Below are positions 55,401-63,452 of a stretch of DNA of 64,000 nt, piece after piece (within the stretch, counting starts at the first letter, position 1; the number at the start of each line of letters is the position of its first letter). The stretch is from contig NZ_JANLNW010000034.1 in NCBI RefSeq assembly GCF_025465945.1, positions 1 to 64,000 on the forward strand, in the 5' to 3' direction. The notes below the pieces were generated by a model. It was given only the letters and a program-made list of their open reading frames with translations, was not told the origin of the DNA and did no database searches. A program made the position numbers and the translations under genes. The stretch comes from Pseudomonas sp. 6D_7.1_Bac1 (GTDB lineage Bacteria > Pseudomonadota > Gammaproteobacteria > Pseudomonadales > Pseudomonadaceae).

Positions 55401-55655
55401 GGGCTGCATCGAGTAACTCAACGAAGCGGCAAACTGGCTGAATTCGCGCGCCTGCAGTTTCGCGGTGCGCATTTCCTTGGCGGCGGCAAACCCGAGCACG
55501 ATCAGAATGATCACCAGCAACAACCAGAACATCCGCCAGGCATAACGGGGGCGGCGAGGTTTTTTCGGTAAAGGCGCTTCTTCCACGCGATCAGTTGGTT
55601 CCACAGTTTTACTCGAATCGGATTGCCATAAAGCGCCCATAGTCGATTGATCCAT
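52491..55655 (-). CDS. Large class A penicillin-binding protein (transglycosylase/transpeptidase)
   Basis: The 1054-residue protein has a cytoplasmic tail, one N-terminal membrane helix (about 42-60) and a GT51 domain with variant motifs ENRDLLDP (for EDRxF), GGSTLATQLEK and RKNIVRDYLNSVPL. The transpeptidase domain has the nucleophile in GSTAK, SIN in ESINLPFIR and KTGTGDNR. It is longer than PBP1a/1b and has an additional segment around 700-800. The departures from the EDRRF signature place it in a divergent class A group. It could build or remodel peptidoglycan under special conditions. It stands alone with its own gap upstream. Confidence 0.85.
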   Translation of the reverse strand: MDQSTMGALWQSDSSKTVEPTDRVEEAPLPKKPRRPRYAWRMFWLLLVIILIVLGFAAAKEMRTAKLQAREFSQFAASLSYSMQPGPSDSIFYPGAGPFDKRLGYSALGEFLPRLLKRDYMIVAQTRFSPKLFDYSEKGFFVPYTEKIQAGLSITDCRALPLYQYNYPQQLYSSFAAIPPLVVHSLLFIENRDLLDPNQPLANPAVDWPRFGKAAWSQVAKLLHLPGQTAGGSTLATQLEKYRHSPDGLTVSGSEKIRQMISASVRAYQDGPQTLEARKNIVRDYLNSVPLSAVPGHGEVHGMAEGLRVWYGADFGQVNETLRSVASDPLSLSQRGLALRQVLSLMIAQRRPSHYLANGRDELADLTDSHIRLLAQNAVIDAPLAAAALASKVTYRDWQLQPTIQPIETNKGISVARSRLGALLNRPLYDLDRLDLSATSTLQYDLQTKATEYLKHLADPAYAAQLGLLGEHLLTPTSTTQVRYSFTLFERTPDGSRVRVQTDSTDQPFDINEGSKLELGSTAKLRVLTMYLQIICELHDRYGDKTPAELKKTDVPEQDRITRWAVDYLIQNTDRSLPKMLDAALNRTYSANPGESFFTGGGLHTFHNFRKEDNGRSPTLRDALRESINLPFIRLMRDLVRYSTYSGPNNSGQLLTDDENPRRQEYLAQFADHEGTAFLLRFWKKYQKKDTQARLETFLDGMHPTAIRLAAVHRYLLPEASQESFNSFVRSHLKTAKKTDKNIEKTTGKPNEKLTDERLEKLYKTYGPGAFDLPDQGFIAKVHPLDLWLMGYLLNNPDAKFSQIVKASEFERQEVYSWLFKSRHKGARDSRIRTMLEIEAFLDIHQRWQAVGYPFDHLVPSLATAIGSSGDRPAALAELIGTILNDGVRMPTLRIDSLHFAAGTPYETTLINDPNKGKRVMPSEVATAMREALSQVVDAGTAKRVAGTFKLPNGTPLAMGGKTGTGDNRIEAFGSGGRVLSSKSINRTATFVFYIGNNHFGTLTAFVPGVSAQAYKFTSALPVQVLKGMAPILTPYLQPGSHTLCQANVASTQP

Positions 55656-56002
55656 TCACGCAGATTTATCGGACTTGTCTGAAGCTTAGACGCTGGTTGG
55701 AACTGGTGAAAAATTTGTGAATACAGAATTTCTGCGAACATACGATTGACTGTGGCGAGGGAGGTTGGCGGTTGTCTGAGAGGCTTGAGATAGAGCTATC
55801 TGGCAGGTAAATACGGCCTAGGTAGGGGCATGACGCTGCACCATTGCTGTGCAATACTCGGCGCCGCTTCGCTGATCTTGCAGGTTTTTTCCTACAAGAC
55901 GGATCGACCCACGAAGTGGATCCGGTATCAGGAAGTTCAGGCTTATCGGTCCGCGTTTCGACGCTCGGTGGTCATATCCAATAACAAGGAGGTTGTACCC
56001 TT
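55656..56002. other. Intergenic region between divergent PBP and permease genes
   Basis: The 347-bp gap should hold both promoters. A dyad GGATCgaCCCAC gaa GTGGATCC lies at 55901-55923, about 80 bp before the permease start, and could be an operator. AAGGAGG at 55986-55992 is a strong ribosome site for the permease. No gene is visible. Confidence 0.5.
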
Positions 56003-57421
56003 ATGCCAGTAGGCAATCACCAACCCCACGGCGAGACCGCTCAGGGCGGTCCGCTCAAACGCGAACTCGGCGAACGGCATATTCGCTTGATGGCGCTCGG
56101 CGCCTGTATCGGTGTCGGCCTGTTTCTGGGGTCGGCCAAGGCCATCGAAATGGCCGGCCCGGCAATCATGCTGTCGTACATCATCGGCGGTCTGGCGATC
56201 CTGGTGATCATGCGCGCCCTTGGCGAAATGGCCGTGCACAACCCGGTCGCCGGCTCCTTCAGCCGCTATGCACAAGACTATCTCGGCCCGTTGGCAGGCT
56301 TCCTCACGGGCTGGAACTATTGGTTCCTGTGGCTGGTGACCTGCGTCGCGGAAATTACCGCGGTGGCGGTGTACATGGGCATCTGGTTCCCCGATGTACC
56401 GCGCTGGATCTGGGCGCTGGCGGCATTGGTGAGCATGGGCTCGATCAACCTGATCGCGGTCAAGGCCTTCGGTGAATTCGAATTCTGGTTCGCCCTGATC
56501 AAGATCGTCACCATCATTGCGATGGTGGTGGGCGGTATCGGCGTGATCGCGTTCGGCTTCGGCAACGACGGTGTTGCGCTGGGGATTTCCAACCTGTGGA
56601 GCCACGGCGGCTTTATGCCCAATGGCGTGCAGGGCGTGTTGATGTCCCTGCAAATGGTGATGTTCGCCTACTTGGGCGTCGAGATGATCGGCTTGACCGC
56701 CGGTGAAGCGAAGAATCCGCAGAAGACTATTCCGAATGCGATCGGCTCGGTGTTCTGGCGCATCTTGCTGTTCTACGTCGGCGCGCTGTTTGTGATTCTG
56801 TCGATCTACCCGTGGAACGAAATTGGCACTCAGGGCAGTCCGTTTGTGATGACCTTCGAGCGTCTGGGCATCAAGACCGCTGCCGGCATCATCAACTTCG
56901 TGGTGATCACCGCCGCACTGTCCTCCTGCAACGGTGGCATCTTCAGCACCGGGCGCATGCTCTACAGCCTGGCGCAGAACGGTCAGGCCCCGGCCGGCTT
57001 CGCCAAAACCTCGAATGGCGTGCCGCGTCGCGCGTTGCTGCTGTCGATTGGTGCGTTGCTGCTGGGGGTGTTGCTCAACTACTTGGTGCCAGAAAAAGTC
57101 TTTGTCTGGGTCACCGCCATTGCGACCTTCGGTGCGATCTGGACCTGGGTGATGATCCTGCTGGCGCAGCTCAAGTTCCGCAAAGGCCTGAGTCCGGCTG
57201 AACGTGTCGGCCTCAAGTACCGCATGTGGCTATACCCGGTGAGCTCGTACCTGGCGCTGGCGTTCCTGGTGCTGGTGGTTGGCCTGATGGCTTACTTCCC
57301 GGACACTCGCGTCGCGCTGTACGTGGGGCCGGCGTTCCTGGTGCTGCTGACCGTGTTGTTTTACGTGTTCAAGCTGCAACCGACCAACGTGTCGCACGGT
57401 GCGGTGCGCTCGGCTTCGTAA
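56003..57421 (+). CDS. Amino-acid permease (APC family, ProY/AroP-like)
   Basis: The 472-residue protein has twelve membrane helices and the amino-acid transporter signature RHIRLMALGACIGVGLFLGSAKAIEMAGPA in helix 1, MRALGEMAVHNPVAGSFSRYA, and GVEMIGLTAGEAKNPQKTIP. It belongs to the group of proline, aromatic and histidine permeases; ProY-type is the closest in feel but the substrate is not certain. A near-perfect Shine-Dalgarno lies upstream and a terminator follows. Confidence 0.9.
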   Translation: MPVGNHQPHGETAQGGPLKRELGERHIRLMALGACIGVGLFLGSAKAIEMAGPAIMLSYIIGGLAILVIMRALGEMAVHNPVAGSFSRYAQDYLGPLAGFLTGWNYWFLWLVTCVAEITAVAVYMGIWFPDVPRWIWALAALVSMGSINLIAVKAFGEFEFWFALIKIVTIIAMVVGGIGVIAFGFGNDGVALGISNLWSHGGFMPNGVQGVLMSLQMVMFAYLGVEMIGLTAGEAKNPQKTIPNAIGSVFWRILLFYVGALFVILSIYPWNEIGTQGSPFVMTFERLGIKTAAGIINFVVITAALSSCNGGIFSTGRMLYSLAQNGQAPAGFAKTSNGVPRRALLLSIGALLLGVLLNYLVPEKVFVWVTAIATFGAIWTWVMILLAQLKFRKGLSPAERVGLKYRMWLYPVSSYLALAFLVLVVGLMAYFPDTRVALYVGPAFLVLLTVLFYVFKLQPTNVSHGAVRSAS

Positions 57422-57441
57422 GTGGGTAACCCCGTAAAAGC

Positions 57442-57472
57442 AAAAGCCCCGGTCGCCAGATCGGGGCTTTTT
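57442..57472 (+). terminator. Terminator between permease and OpgC-type genes
   Basis: The stem AAAAGCCCCG / CGGGGCTTTT has an 11-nt loop, is flanked by A and T runs and lies between convergent genes. It probably works in both directions. Confidence 0.9.
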
Positions 57473-57476
57473 GAGT

Positions 57477-58601
57477 TCAGGCTACGGCGACTTGCGCCGA
57501 CCGGTTCAGCCGTTTGTTCCAATCCAGCCACGCGGCCAGTAGGGCCATCAATCCCACTCCCAGCAACGCACTGAAAACCTGCATCGCCCACGCATCTTCT
57601 GTCAGCGCGTTGAGCATGTCCGCCAGCGGCGCCAGCAGCACACCCAAACAAAATACCTCCAGCGAGTAACGGCCCATGCGACAGCTTTGCTGCGCCAGCC
57701 AGTTTTGCGTCCAGCCGCTGTTGGGCAAGAGTTTGGCAATGACGTAGGCCAGCGCTAAAAAGTGCAGCAATCGCGCTGGCGACAGATTGGTCTTGCTGAT
57801 CGGGTACAGCCATTCGCCCAGCATTCGGGGCATGAAGGCGTCATGCACCGCCGGCCATTTCCACGACAGCGCGATCAATCCGGCAATCAACAGATAGAGC
57901 GCCGCGGCGACAAACAGCGGCTGACGCGACAAGGTGCGGGTTTGCGGCACAAATGGTCGCTGACCGTGAATCGCCGCTGCGCCACCGAGGATAAACAGCA
58001 ACTGCCAGGCCATCGGGTTGAAGAACCACACGCCACCGTCGGTCCCGGCCAGGTTCCATTGAAACCAGGGTGCCAGCATGTACAGCGCCACCGATAAGCC
58101 CACCACGTACTCGGCCTTGCGCAACATCATCGGCAACACCAGCGGCAGCCCGAGCAACAGCAGAATGTACAGCGGCAACGGATCCATCAGGTTGGGCTTG
58201 AAGCGCAGCAACAACTCATCGACCAAGGCCTGCTGCGGGTTGCTGAGGAAGTATTGCAGGCCCATTTCCTGCACCAGGTCACGGGTTTCCACGTGGCTGT
58301 TGGCAAAAAATACGATGCCCATCAGCAGCGCCAATAGAAATATATGCACCACGTACAGCACCCAGGCGCGGCGCAGGATTTTTATCGTGGCTACCAGCAA
58401 ACCATCGCGCCGGGCGATCTTGCCGTAGGCCAGCACCGCCGCGTAGCCGGCCAGAAACACGAAGATCTCCGCGGCATCGCTGAAGCCGAAATTGCGCACC
58501 GTGAAATGGGCGAGGGGGTTCTGTGGCACGTGATCCCAGAAAATGAAGATCAGCGCCAGTCCGCGAAAAAAATCGATGCGAAGGTCGCGTCCTTGGGTCA
58601 T
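57477..58601 (-). CDS. OpgC domain-containing membrane acyltransferase
   Basis: The 374-residue protein starts at ATG 58601 (TQGRDLRIDFFRGLALIFIFWDHVP) and has about ten membrane helices. The start RDLRIDFFRGLAL and the FSDAAEIFVFLAGYAAVLAYG region are typical of OpgC. OpgC proteins succinylate osmoregulated periplasmic glucans; the acyl donor and acceptor here are not shown. The frame remains open 101 codons further upstream to 58904, but that part has no RBS and reads as non-coding. The 295 bp upstream to gtrA holds a GC-rich dyad around 58658-58681 but no gene. Confidence 0.87.
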   Translation of the reverse strand: MTQGRDLRIDFFRGLALIFIFWDHVPQNPLAHFTVRNFGFSDAAEIFVFLAGYAAVLAYGKIARRDGLLVATIKILRRAWVLYVVHIFLLALLMGIVFFANSHVETRDLVQEMGLQYFLSNPQQALVDELLLRFKPNLMDPLPLYILLLLGLPLVLPMMLRKAEYVVGLSVALYMLAPWFQWNLAGTDGGVWFFNPMAWQLLFILGGAAAIHGQRPFVPQTRTLSRQPLFVAAALYLLIAGLIALSWKWPAVHDAFMPRMLGEWLYPISKTNLSPARLLHFLALAYVIAKLLPNSGWTQNWLAQQSCRMGRYSLEVFCLGVLLAPLADMLNALTEDAWAMQVFSALLGVGLMALLAAWLDWNKRLNRSAQVAVA

Positions 58602-58896
58602 GACAACGGGCTCTTGAACAGGTGTGAGTAAAGAGTGGTCAGCGGCGCAAAAGGTTGCGCGCCGCACATCGGCGGCGCGCAGGGTGGCGTGATTTGGCGG
58701 CAATTGCAAAGGTGGGCTATTACCGGATGTCTCAGCGCCTGGACGGGCAGGGTTGGGGCAAACCTCTGAACGTTGAAGGCGAGTCGGTAGTGCGGCATTT
58801 TCGGCCACTGGTCTATTTGTTGACTGGAAAATAGACAAGTGGGGCAGGGGTGCCAAGCTTGATCCAGGGCATGCGTTCAGATTGGAAACAAACGCA

Positions 58897-59277
58897 ATGG
58901 ACATCAGACCCGCATTTCACGGGTTCTCCAGATTTGTGTCGGTTGGCCTGCTGAATACGTTGATCCACTGGTCAACGTTTTTTGTTCTGCACACGGCCAT
59001 GGGTTTTCGTCAGGCCCCCAGTAATTTTGTGGGCTTTTGTCTGGCCGTCTCTTTTTCCTTTTATGCCAATGCGCGATACACCTTCAAACAAAAAACCAGC
59101 GTTTCACGCTATCTGCTGTTTGTCGGGTTTATGGGCCTGATGAGCTATGGCGTGGGTTATGTGGCGGATCAGTTACTGTTGCCAGGGCTGATGACCCTGG
59201 TGGTCTTTTCCGGCATCAGTCTGGTTTGTGGTTTTTTTTACTCGAAATTTTTCGTCTTTCGGGAGCGCGAGCAGTGA
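58897..59277 (+). CDS. gtrA: GtrA family flippase-like protein
   Basis: The 126-residue protein has four membrane helices and the GtrA signature [20 protein letters not shown] and [20 protein letters not shown]. GtrA proteins are thought to flip undecaprenyl-phosphate-glucose across the inner membrane. ATG 58897 with GGAA upstream is preferred over an in-frame TTG at 58882. The stop overlaps the gtrB start by 4 bp. Confidence 0.92.
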   Translation: MDIRPAFHGFSRFVSVGLLNTLIHWSTFFVLHTAMGFRQAPSNFVGFCLAVSFSFYANARYTFKQKTSVSRYLLFVGFMGLMSYGVGYVADQLLLPGLMTLVVFSGISLVCGFFYSKFFVFREREQ

Positions 59278-60215
59278 AGATCTCGCTGATCGTTCCGGTG
59301 TTCAATGAAGAGCAGGCGATTAACCTGTTTTATCAGGCTGTCCGTCAGGAACTGTCGCTGGCCGATTGTGACGTCGAGATTGTTTTCATCAACGACGGCA
59401 GTTCCGACCAGACCGCAGAGCGGGCCAAAGCCCTCGCGTTGGCTGACGAGCAGGTACTGGTCATCAACTTCTCGCGCAACTTCGGCAAGGAGCCCGCGTT
59501 ATTTGCCGGGCTGGAGTATGCCAGTGGTGATGCGGTGATACCGATGGATGTCGATTTGCAGGACCCGATCAGCGTGATTCCGCTACTGATCCAGGAATGG
59601 AAGAATGGAGCTGATGTGGTACTCGCCAAACGCCACGGCCGCGCCGCTGACGGTTACCTGAAACGGCAGAGCGCCGCGCTGTTCTATCACCTGTTGAACC
59701 GGATTGCTTACACCCGTATCGAAGAGAACGTCGGTGATTTTCGATTGATGGACCGTAAGGTCGTGAACGTGATCCGCACGCTTCCGGAACATCGGTTATT
59801 CATGAAGGGCATCCTGTCGTGGGCGGGGTTCAATACAGTGGTCGTCGAATATGAACGGGCCCAACGCGTGGCGGGCGCCACCAAGTTCAACATCTGGAAG
59901 TTGTGGAATCTGGCACTGGAAGGTATTACTTCGTTTAGTACGGTGCCATTGCAGTTGTGGACCTATGTGGGGAGTGCGATTTCCCTGTTTGCAATTTTTT
60001 ATGCCATTTATATGGTGCTGGACAAGATTTTCTTCGGCAATAATGTACCGGGCTATCCTTCATTGATGACCGCTATTTTATTTCTGGGTGGTGTTCAGCT
60101 GATCGGTATTGGCATATTGGGTGAGTATGTGGGTCGCATCTATATTGAATCCAAGCATCGGCCAAGGTATGTGGTGAAAGATATTATTGGCGGCAAAGGT
60201 AAGCGCGAACTGTAA
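59274..60215 (+). CDS. gtrB: Bactoprenol glucosyltransferase
   Basis: The 313-residue protein starts at GTG 59274, overlapping gtrA by 4 bp. It has a GT2 domain ([47 protein letters not shown]) and two C-terminal membrane helices (about 230-295). It would transfer glucose from UDP-glucose to undecaprenyl phosphate. A longer reading frame into gtrA is an artefact. Confidence 0.94.
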   Translation: MKISLIVPVFNEEQAINLFYQAVRQELSLADCDVEIVFINDGSSDQTAERAKALALADEQVLVINFSRNFGKEPALFAGLEYASGDAVIPMDVDLQDPISVIPLLIQEWKNGADVVLAKRHGRAADGYLKRQSAALFYHLLNRIAYTRIEENVGDFRLMDRKVVNVIRTLPEHRLFMKGILSWAGFNTVVVEYERAQRVAGATKFNIWKLWNLALEGITSFSTVPLQLWTYVGSAISLFAIFYAIYMVLDKIFFGNNVPGYPSLMTAILFLGGVQLIGIGILGEYVGRIYIESKHRPRYVVKDIIGGKGKREL

Positions 60216-60255
60216 AAGACGTCTGTGAGGCGGGTGCTGAGAAAGGAGCGCCGAA

Positions 60256-61761
60256 ATGAAGGTGCTGAGTTTATTGAATAAGGAGCTGCTTGGTCGTGAA
60301 GTGTTTGTGTTTTTTTTACTGGCCGCTTTTATTTACGTACTTCCGCTGATACTGATTGATTATTACTATATAGACGATAACTGGCGGTCTTTGGCTGCCG
60401 GCACTGCCTGGACGGAGCAGGGACGGTTATTGGCCGAGATTTTTTACAAGGCCCTGACCTTTACCTCGGGTGCGCCCAATATTTTCCCGTTACCCCTGTT
60501 GATCGCCACGCCTGCCATGGCTTTTGCCTTGACGAAACTGACGATGCATTACTACAAAATGCCCGATGTCACCTGTTGTCTGGTACTCCTGCCACTGTGG
60601 TACAACCCGTTTTTTCTGCAAAATTTATCTTATCAATATGACGGGCCGGCAACGGCGTTGAGCCTGGTGGCGGTTATTTATGCCATTGTATTTCAAAGTA
60701 AAGCTACCGTCGTTCAGGTACTGGTGCCCGGTGCGCTTATTGCCGTTGGGCTCGGTTTGTATCAGCTGAGTGTCAATGTGTTTTTGGGGCTGTGCTGTAT
60801 CGAGCTGGTTCGAGGTCTTAATAATAAAGAGTCCCTTGCCTGTTTGTCGTCAATGGCGGGATTGAAAGCGTTGCAGTTGGCAGTGGGGTTGATCATTTAT
60901 TTTTTGATGATCTATCCACTGATGACCCATGAACGCCTGGAGATGATTCCGTTCAATGTAAGCGGGTTTTGGTTGATCCTGAGTAACGGAGGGGTATTAG
61001 TCGAAAAGATCGGATTGCTTTTTCAGGGTGGAAATCGTTGGTTATCGTGGGCTGTATTGTTGTTGGCTGTCGTTGGTGGAGGACTGGTTGGGCGAAAAAT
61101 AATTCAGGGAAAAGAGACGTTGTTAAAAAAGGTAGTTCTATTTCTTTTGTACGTTCTTCTGATTGCATTCCTGATTTTCCTGGTGTCAGGTGCGGCCCTG
61201 TTGTTCAGGTTTTTCAATGAGGGAGCCAGGACGTTACTGGGGTTTGGTGTGCTTTTGGTATTTGTTTTTTACCTGGCTCATCAGTTGTTGGTGACTGTTA
61301 ACGCCAGGCTCGGTGTTTTATTGGCTGTGCCGTTGCTCAGTATGCTTTCCATTTCGTATGCGTATGGGCGGGTGTTGAACTTACAGAAAGAGTTTGGGCT
61401 GAATGCTGAATTCAATATGGCTTACGATATTATTTCCCATCAGCGTTTACGCGAGGCGAAGCGGATATACATGGCCATCAACTATTCAAATGGTTGGTTG
61501 CTAAGTGCCAAGGGAAGCTTTGAACAGATCCCGGTACTGAAATACATACTCAATATTGATTTTTATATGCTGTCTGAAAATCTACTCAGGGCAGGTATTA
61601 CCAATGTCGTTCCGGAAAAGGAGCGAAAAAATGCGACGCTGGTGGGGTATCGAAAGTACACGCCTCTGGTGGACAGTAAGTTCTATTCCATGTATCTGAT
61701 TGGCGATTATGGCTTTATCGTTATGAAGGAAGTGCCCTCGTCCGGAGAAGATAAGTGGTAA
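60256..61761 (+). CDS. GtrII-type membrane glucosyltransferase (O-antigen modification)
   Basis: The 501-residue protein has ten or more membrane helices. The conserved acidic pair in YYYIDDNWRS near residue 35 fits the glucosyl transferase GtrII family, the serotype-specific third component of gtr cassettes. It would move the lipid-linked glucose onto lipopolysaccharide on the periplasmic side. The gene is visibly AT-richer than the window average, a sign of lateral transfer. It overlaps the next gene by 7 bp. Confidence 0.85.
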   Translation: MKVLSLLNKELLGREVFVFFLLAAFIYVLPLILIDYYYIDDNWRSLAAGTAWTEQGRLLAEIFYKALTFTSGAPNIFPLPLLIATPAMAFALTKLTMHYYKMPDVTCCLVLLPLWYNPFFLQNLSYQYDGPATALSLVAVIYAIVFQSKATVVQVLVPGALIAVGLGLYQLSVNVFLGLCCIELVRGLNNKESLACLSSMAGLKALQLAVGLIIYFLMIYPLMTHERLEMIPFNVSGFWLILSNGGVLVEKIGLLFQGGNRWLSWAVLLLAVVGGGLVGRKIIQGKETLLKKVVLFLLYVLLIAFLIFLVSGAALLFRFFNEGARTLLGFGVLLVFVFYLAHQLLVTVNARLGVLLAVPLLSMLSISYAYGRVLNLQKEFGLNAEFNMAYDIISHQRLREAKRIYMAINYSNGWLLSAKGSFEQIPVLKYILNIDFYMLSENLLRAGITNVVPEKERKNATLVGYRKYTPLVDSKFYSMYLIGDYGFIVMKEVPSSGEDKW

Positions 61762-63287
61762 GAGAAATCAACAGATCAAGTCATTACGCGCTCCTGGATA
61801 CAGGCTGGGCACTGTTGATTATGCTAGTGGCTGCCTGGGTACGTTTTCATGACTTGAGCAAGCCGGCTATCTGGGCCGATGAAGGGTTTACCTTGCTGTT
61901 GAGTTCATATGATCCATCCCAAATCCTGTTTCATACCGCTCGAGATGTGCACCCGCCGCTGTATTATCTGCTGTTGCATGAGTGGATGAATGTGTTCGGA
62001 AATGGCGTTTTTGCGGCTCGAAGTCTGAGCGCACTGGCGGATGTCGCAACCGTCGTGCTCGGCATCTGGCTGGTTAGTTTGCTCAGTACACGACGTGCGG
62101 CGATGCTGGCCGGCATTATGTTGGCATTACTGCCTATCGCTGTCCGCTACAGTCAGGAAGTTCGCATGTATGCGTTGCTCGGGCTGTTAATGGTCGGTGC
62201 AACGATTGCTTTCGTTTACTGGGTAAAAGGCTCGGGCGGTCATTGGCCTCTTGCTGTCTATGTGCTGCTGATGGTGGCAGGACTTTATACCCACTATTTT
62301 GCTGCCGTGTGCATGGCGTCGCATTGGGCTTATCTTTTGGTGTTGGGGTTTTCGCGTGAAGTAAAACACAAACCGTTGTTAGCGCCCGCTTGGTGGGTGG
62401 CCAACGGGGCCGTCATTCTGCTTTTCGTGCCCTGGGTTCCCAGTCTGATAAACCAGTCAAGGTTTTCCGGGTTCAACTGGATAGTGCCGCTGGATGTTTT
62501 TACTGTGGTTTCAGCGTTCTGGCAGTTTGTGAGTTATAGCGAGGGTCCAAAGGAATCGGTTTGGATGTTCTATAGCTTGCCGCTGTTGTGTTTGGCAGTG
62601 TCGGCAGTGATTGTCATGCGGGACAGGAGCGAGAAAAAATTCAGCACGCTGCTCGTCATGTATACCTGGTTTCCGCTGGCTTTGATTGCGCTTGTCTCTC
62701 TCGTACATCCACTGTTTGTTTATCGTTATTTTGTATTCGCTGCGCTGGGCCTACCGATGATCATGGCGGTTGCGCTGGATGCGCTGTGGGGGCACGCAAA
62801 AGCGTTGTTTTTTATCCTGCTGGTATTGATGGTGTCTATAGAGAGTGTCGGGTTATATAACGTTTATCACAGGGGGCATATTGTGTATGCCGAGGTCAAC
62901 AAGGTGGATGCCCTGGCAGAGCACATCAATGCTCTGGCTCATCCTGGCGACGGTATCTTGGTTGCCAATATGTTTCTTTACTATCCCTTCGTGTACTACA
63001 ACAAGACCGGCGTGACGCCAATGCTTTATACGCCAGCGCATCAGGACGGTACTTCCGGACGTCCTGAGGGTTATCAAATATGGACACTGATTCAACAAAG
63101 CGCAGACAAGGTCTACCTCGATAACCTTGAATGGCTAACGCCAAGCTCAGGTCGGGTGTGGGTTCTGGACGGTCGTGGTGACGGGGCGCAAAAGGTGGTC
63201 ATCCCTGGAAGCTGGCAGTTGCTCGATACCTTTACTGCGGGTGATGGAGACGCGCGGTTATTTTCAGTGTGTCCTGAAATTCCGTGA
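61755..63287 (+). CDS. GT39/ArnT-like membrane glycosyltransferase
   Basis: The 510-residue protein has many membrane helices and the family motif WADEGFTLLLSS followed by DVHPPLYYLLLHEWM, the DE and HPPL loop of lipid-sugar-dependent transferases (PMT/ArnT superfamily). RYSQEVRMYALLG follows in the next loop. It would use a polyprenyl-phosphate sugar to decorate a surface glycan or protein. It overlaps the GtrII-type gene and is the first of two tandem paralogues. Confidence 0.85.
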   Translation: MVREINRSSHYALLDTGWALLIMLVAAWVRFHDLSKPAIWADEGFTLLLSSYDPSQILFHTARDVHPPLYYLLLHEWMNVFGNGVFAARSLSALADVATVVLGIWLVSLLSTRRAAMLAGIMLALLPIAVRYSQEVRMYALLGLLMVGATIAFVYWVKGSGGHWPLAVYVLLMVAGLYTHYFAAVCMASHWAYLLVLGFSREVKHKPLLAPAWWVANGAVILLFVPWVPSLINQSRFSGFNWIVPLDVFTVVSAFWQFVSYSEGPKESVWMFYSLPLLCLAVSAVIVMRDRSEKKFSTLLVMYTWFPLALIALVSLVHPLFVYRYFVFAALGLPMIMAVALDALWGHAKALFFILLVLMVSIESVGLYNVYHRGHIVYAEVNKVDALAEHINALAHPGDGILVANMFLYYPFVYYNKTGVTPMLYTPAHQDGTSGRPEGYQIWTLIQQSADKVYLDNLEWLTPSSGRVWVLDGRGDGAQKVVIPGSWQLLDTFTAGDGDARLFSVCPEIP

Positions 63288-63452
63288 AGAACCTAAAAAA
63301 AACCGACCCGAGCAGCCCCGTTAGCTAGCCTTTATCAATGACAGCAGGCCGTTCTATCGAGAACGTTTAGCGTCAGCACAGACCCGCGACGAAGGAGCGC
63401 AGCGCGTGGTCAGGTATCTTTTTCTATCCCAGTTAAGTTTTCGGGGAGAAAT

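Noticed and set aside
58602..58904. Upstream extension of the OpgC-type gene (101 residues)
   Set aside because: The extension is proline- and alanine-rich without a signal, and the conserved family N-terminus starts at 58601.
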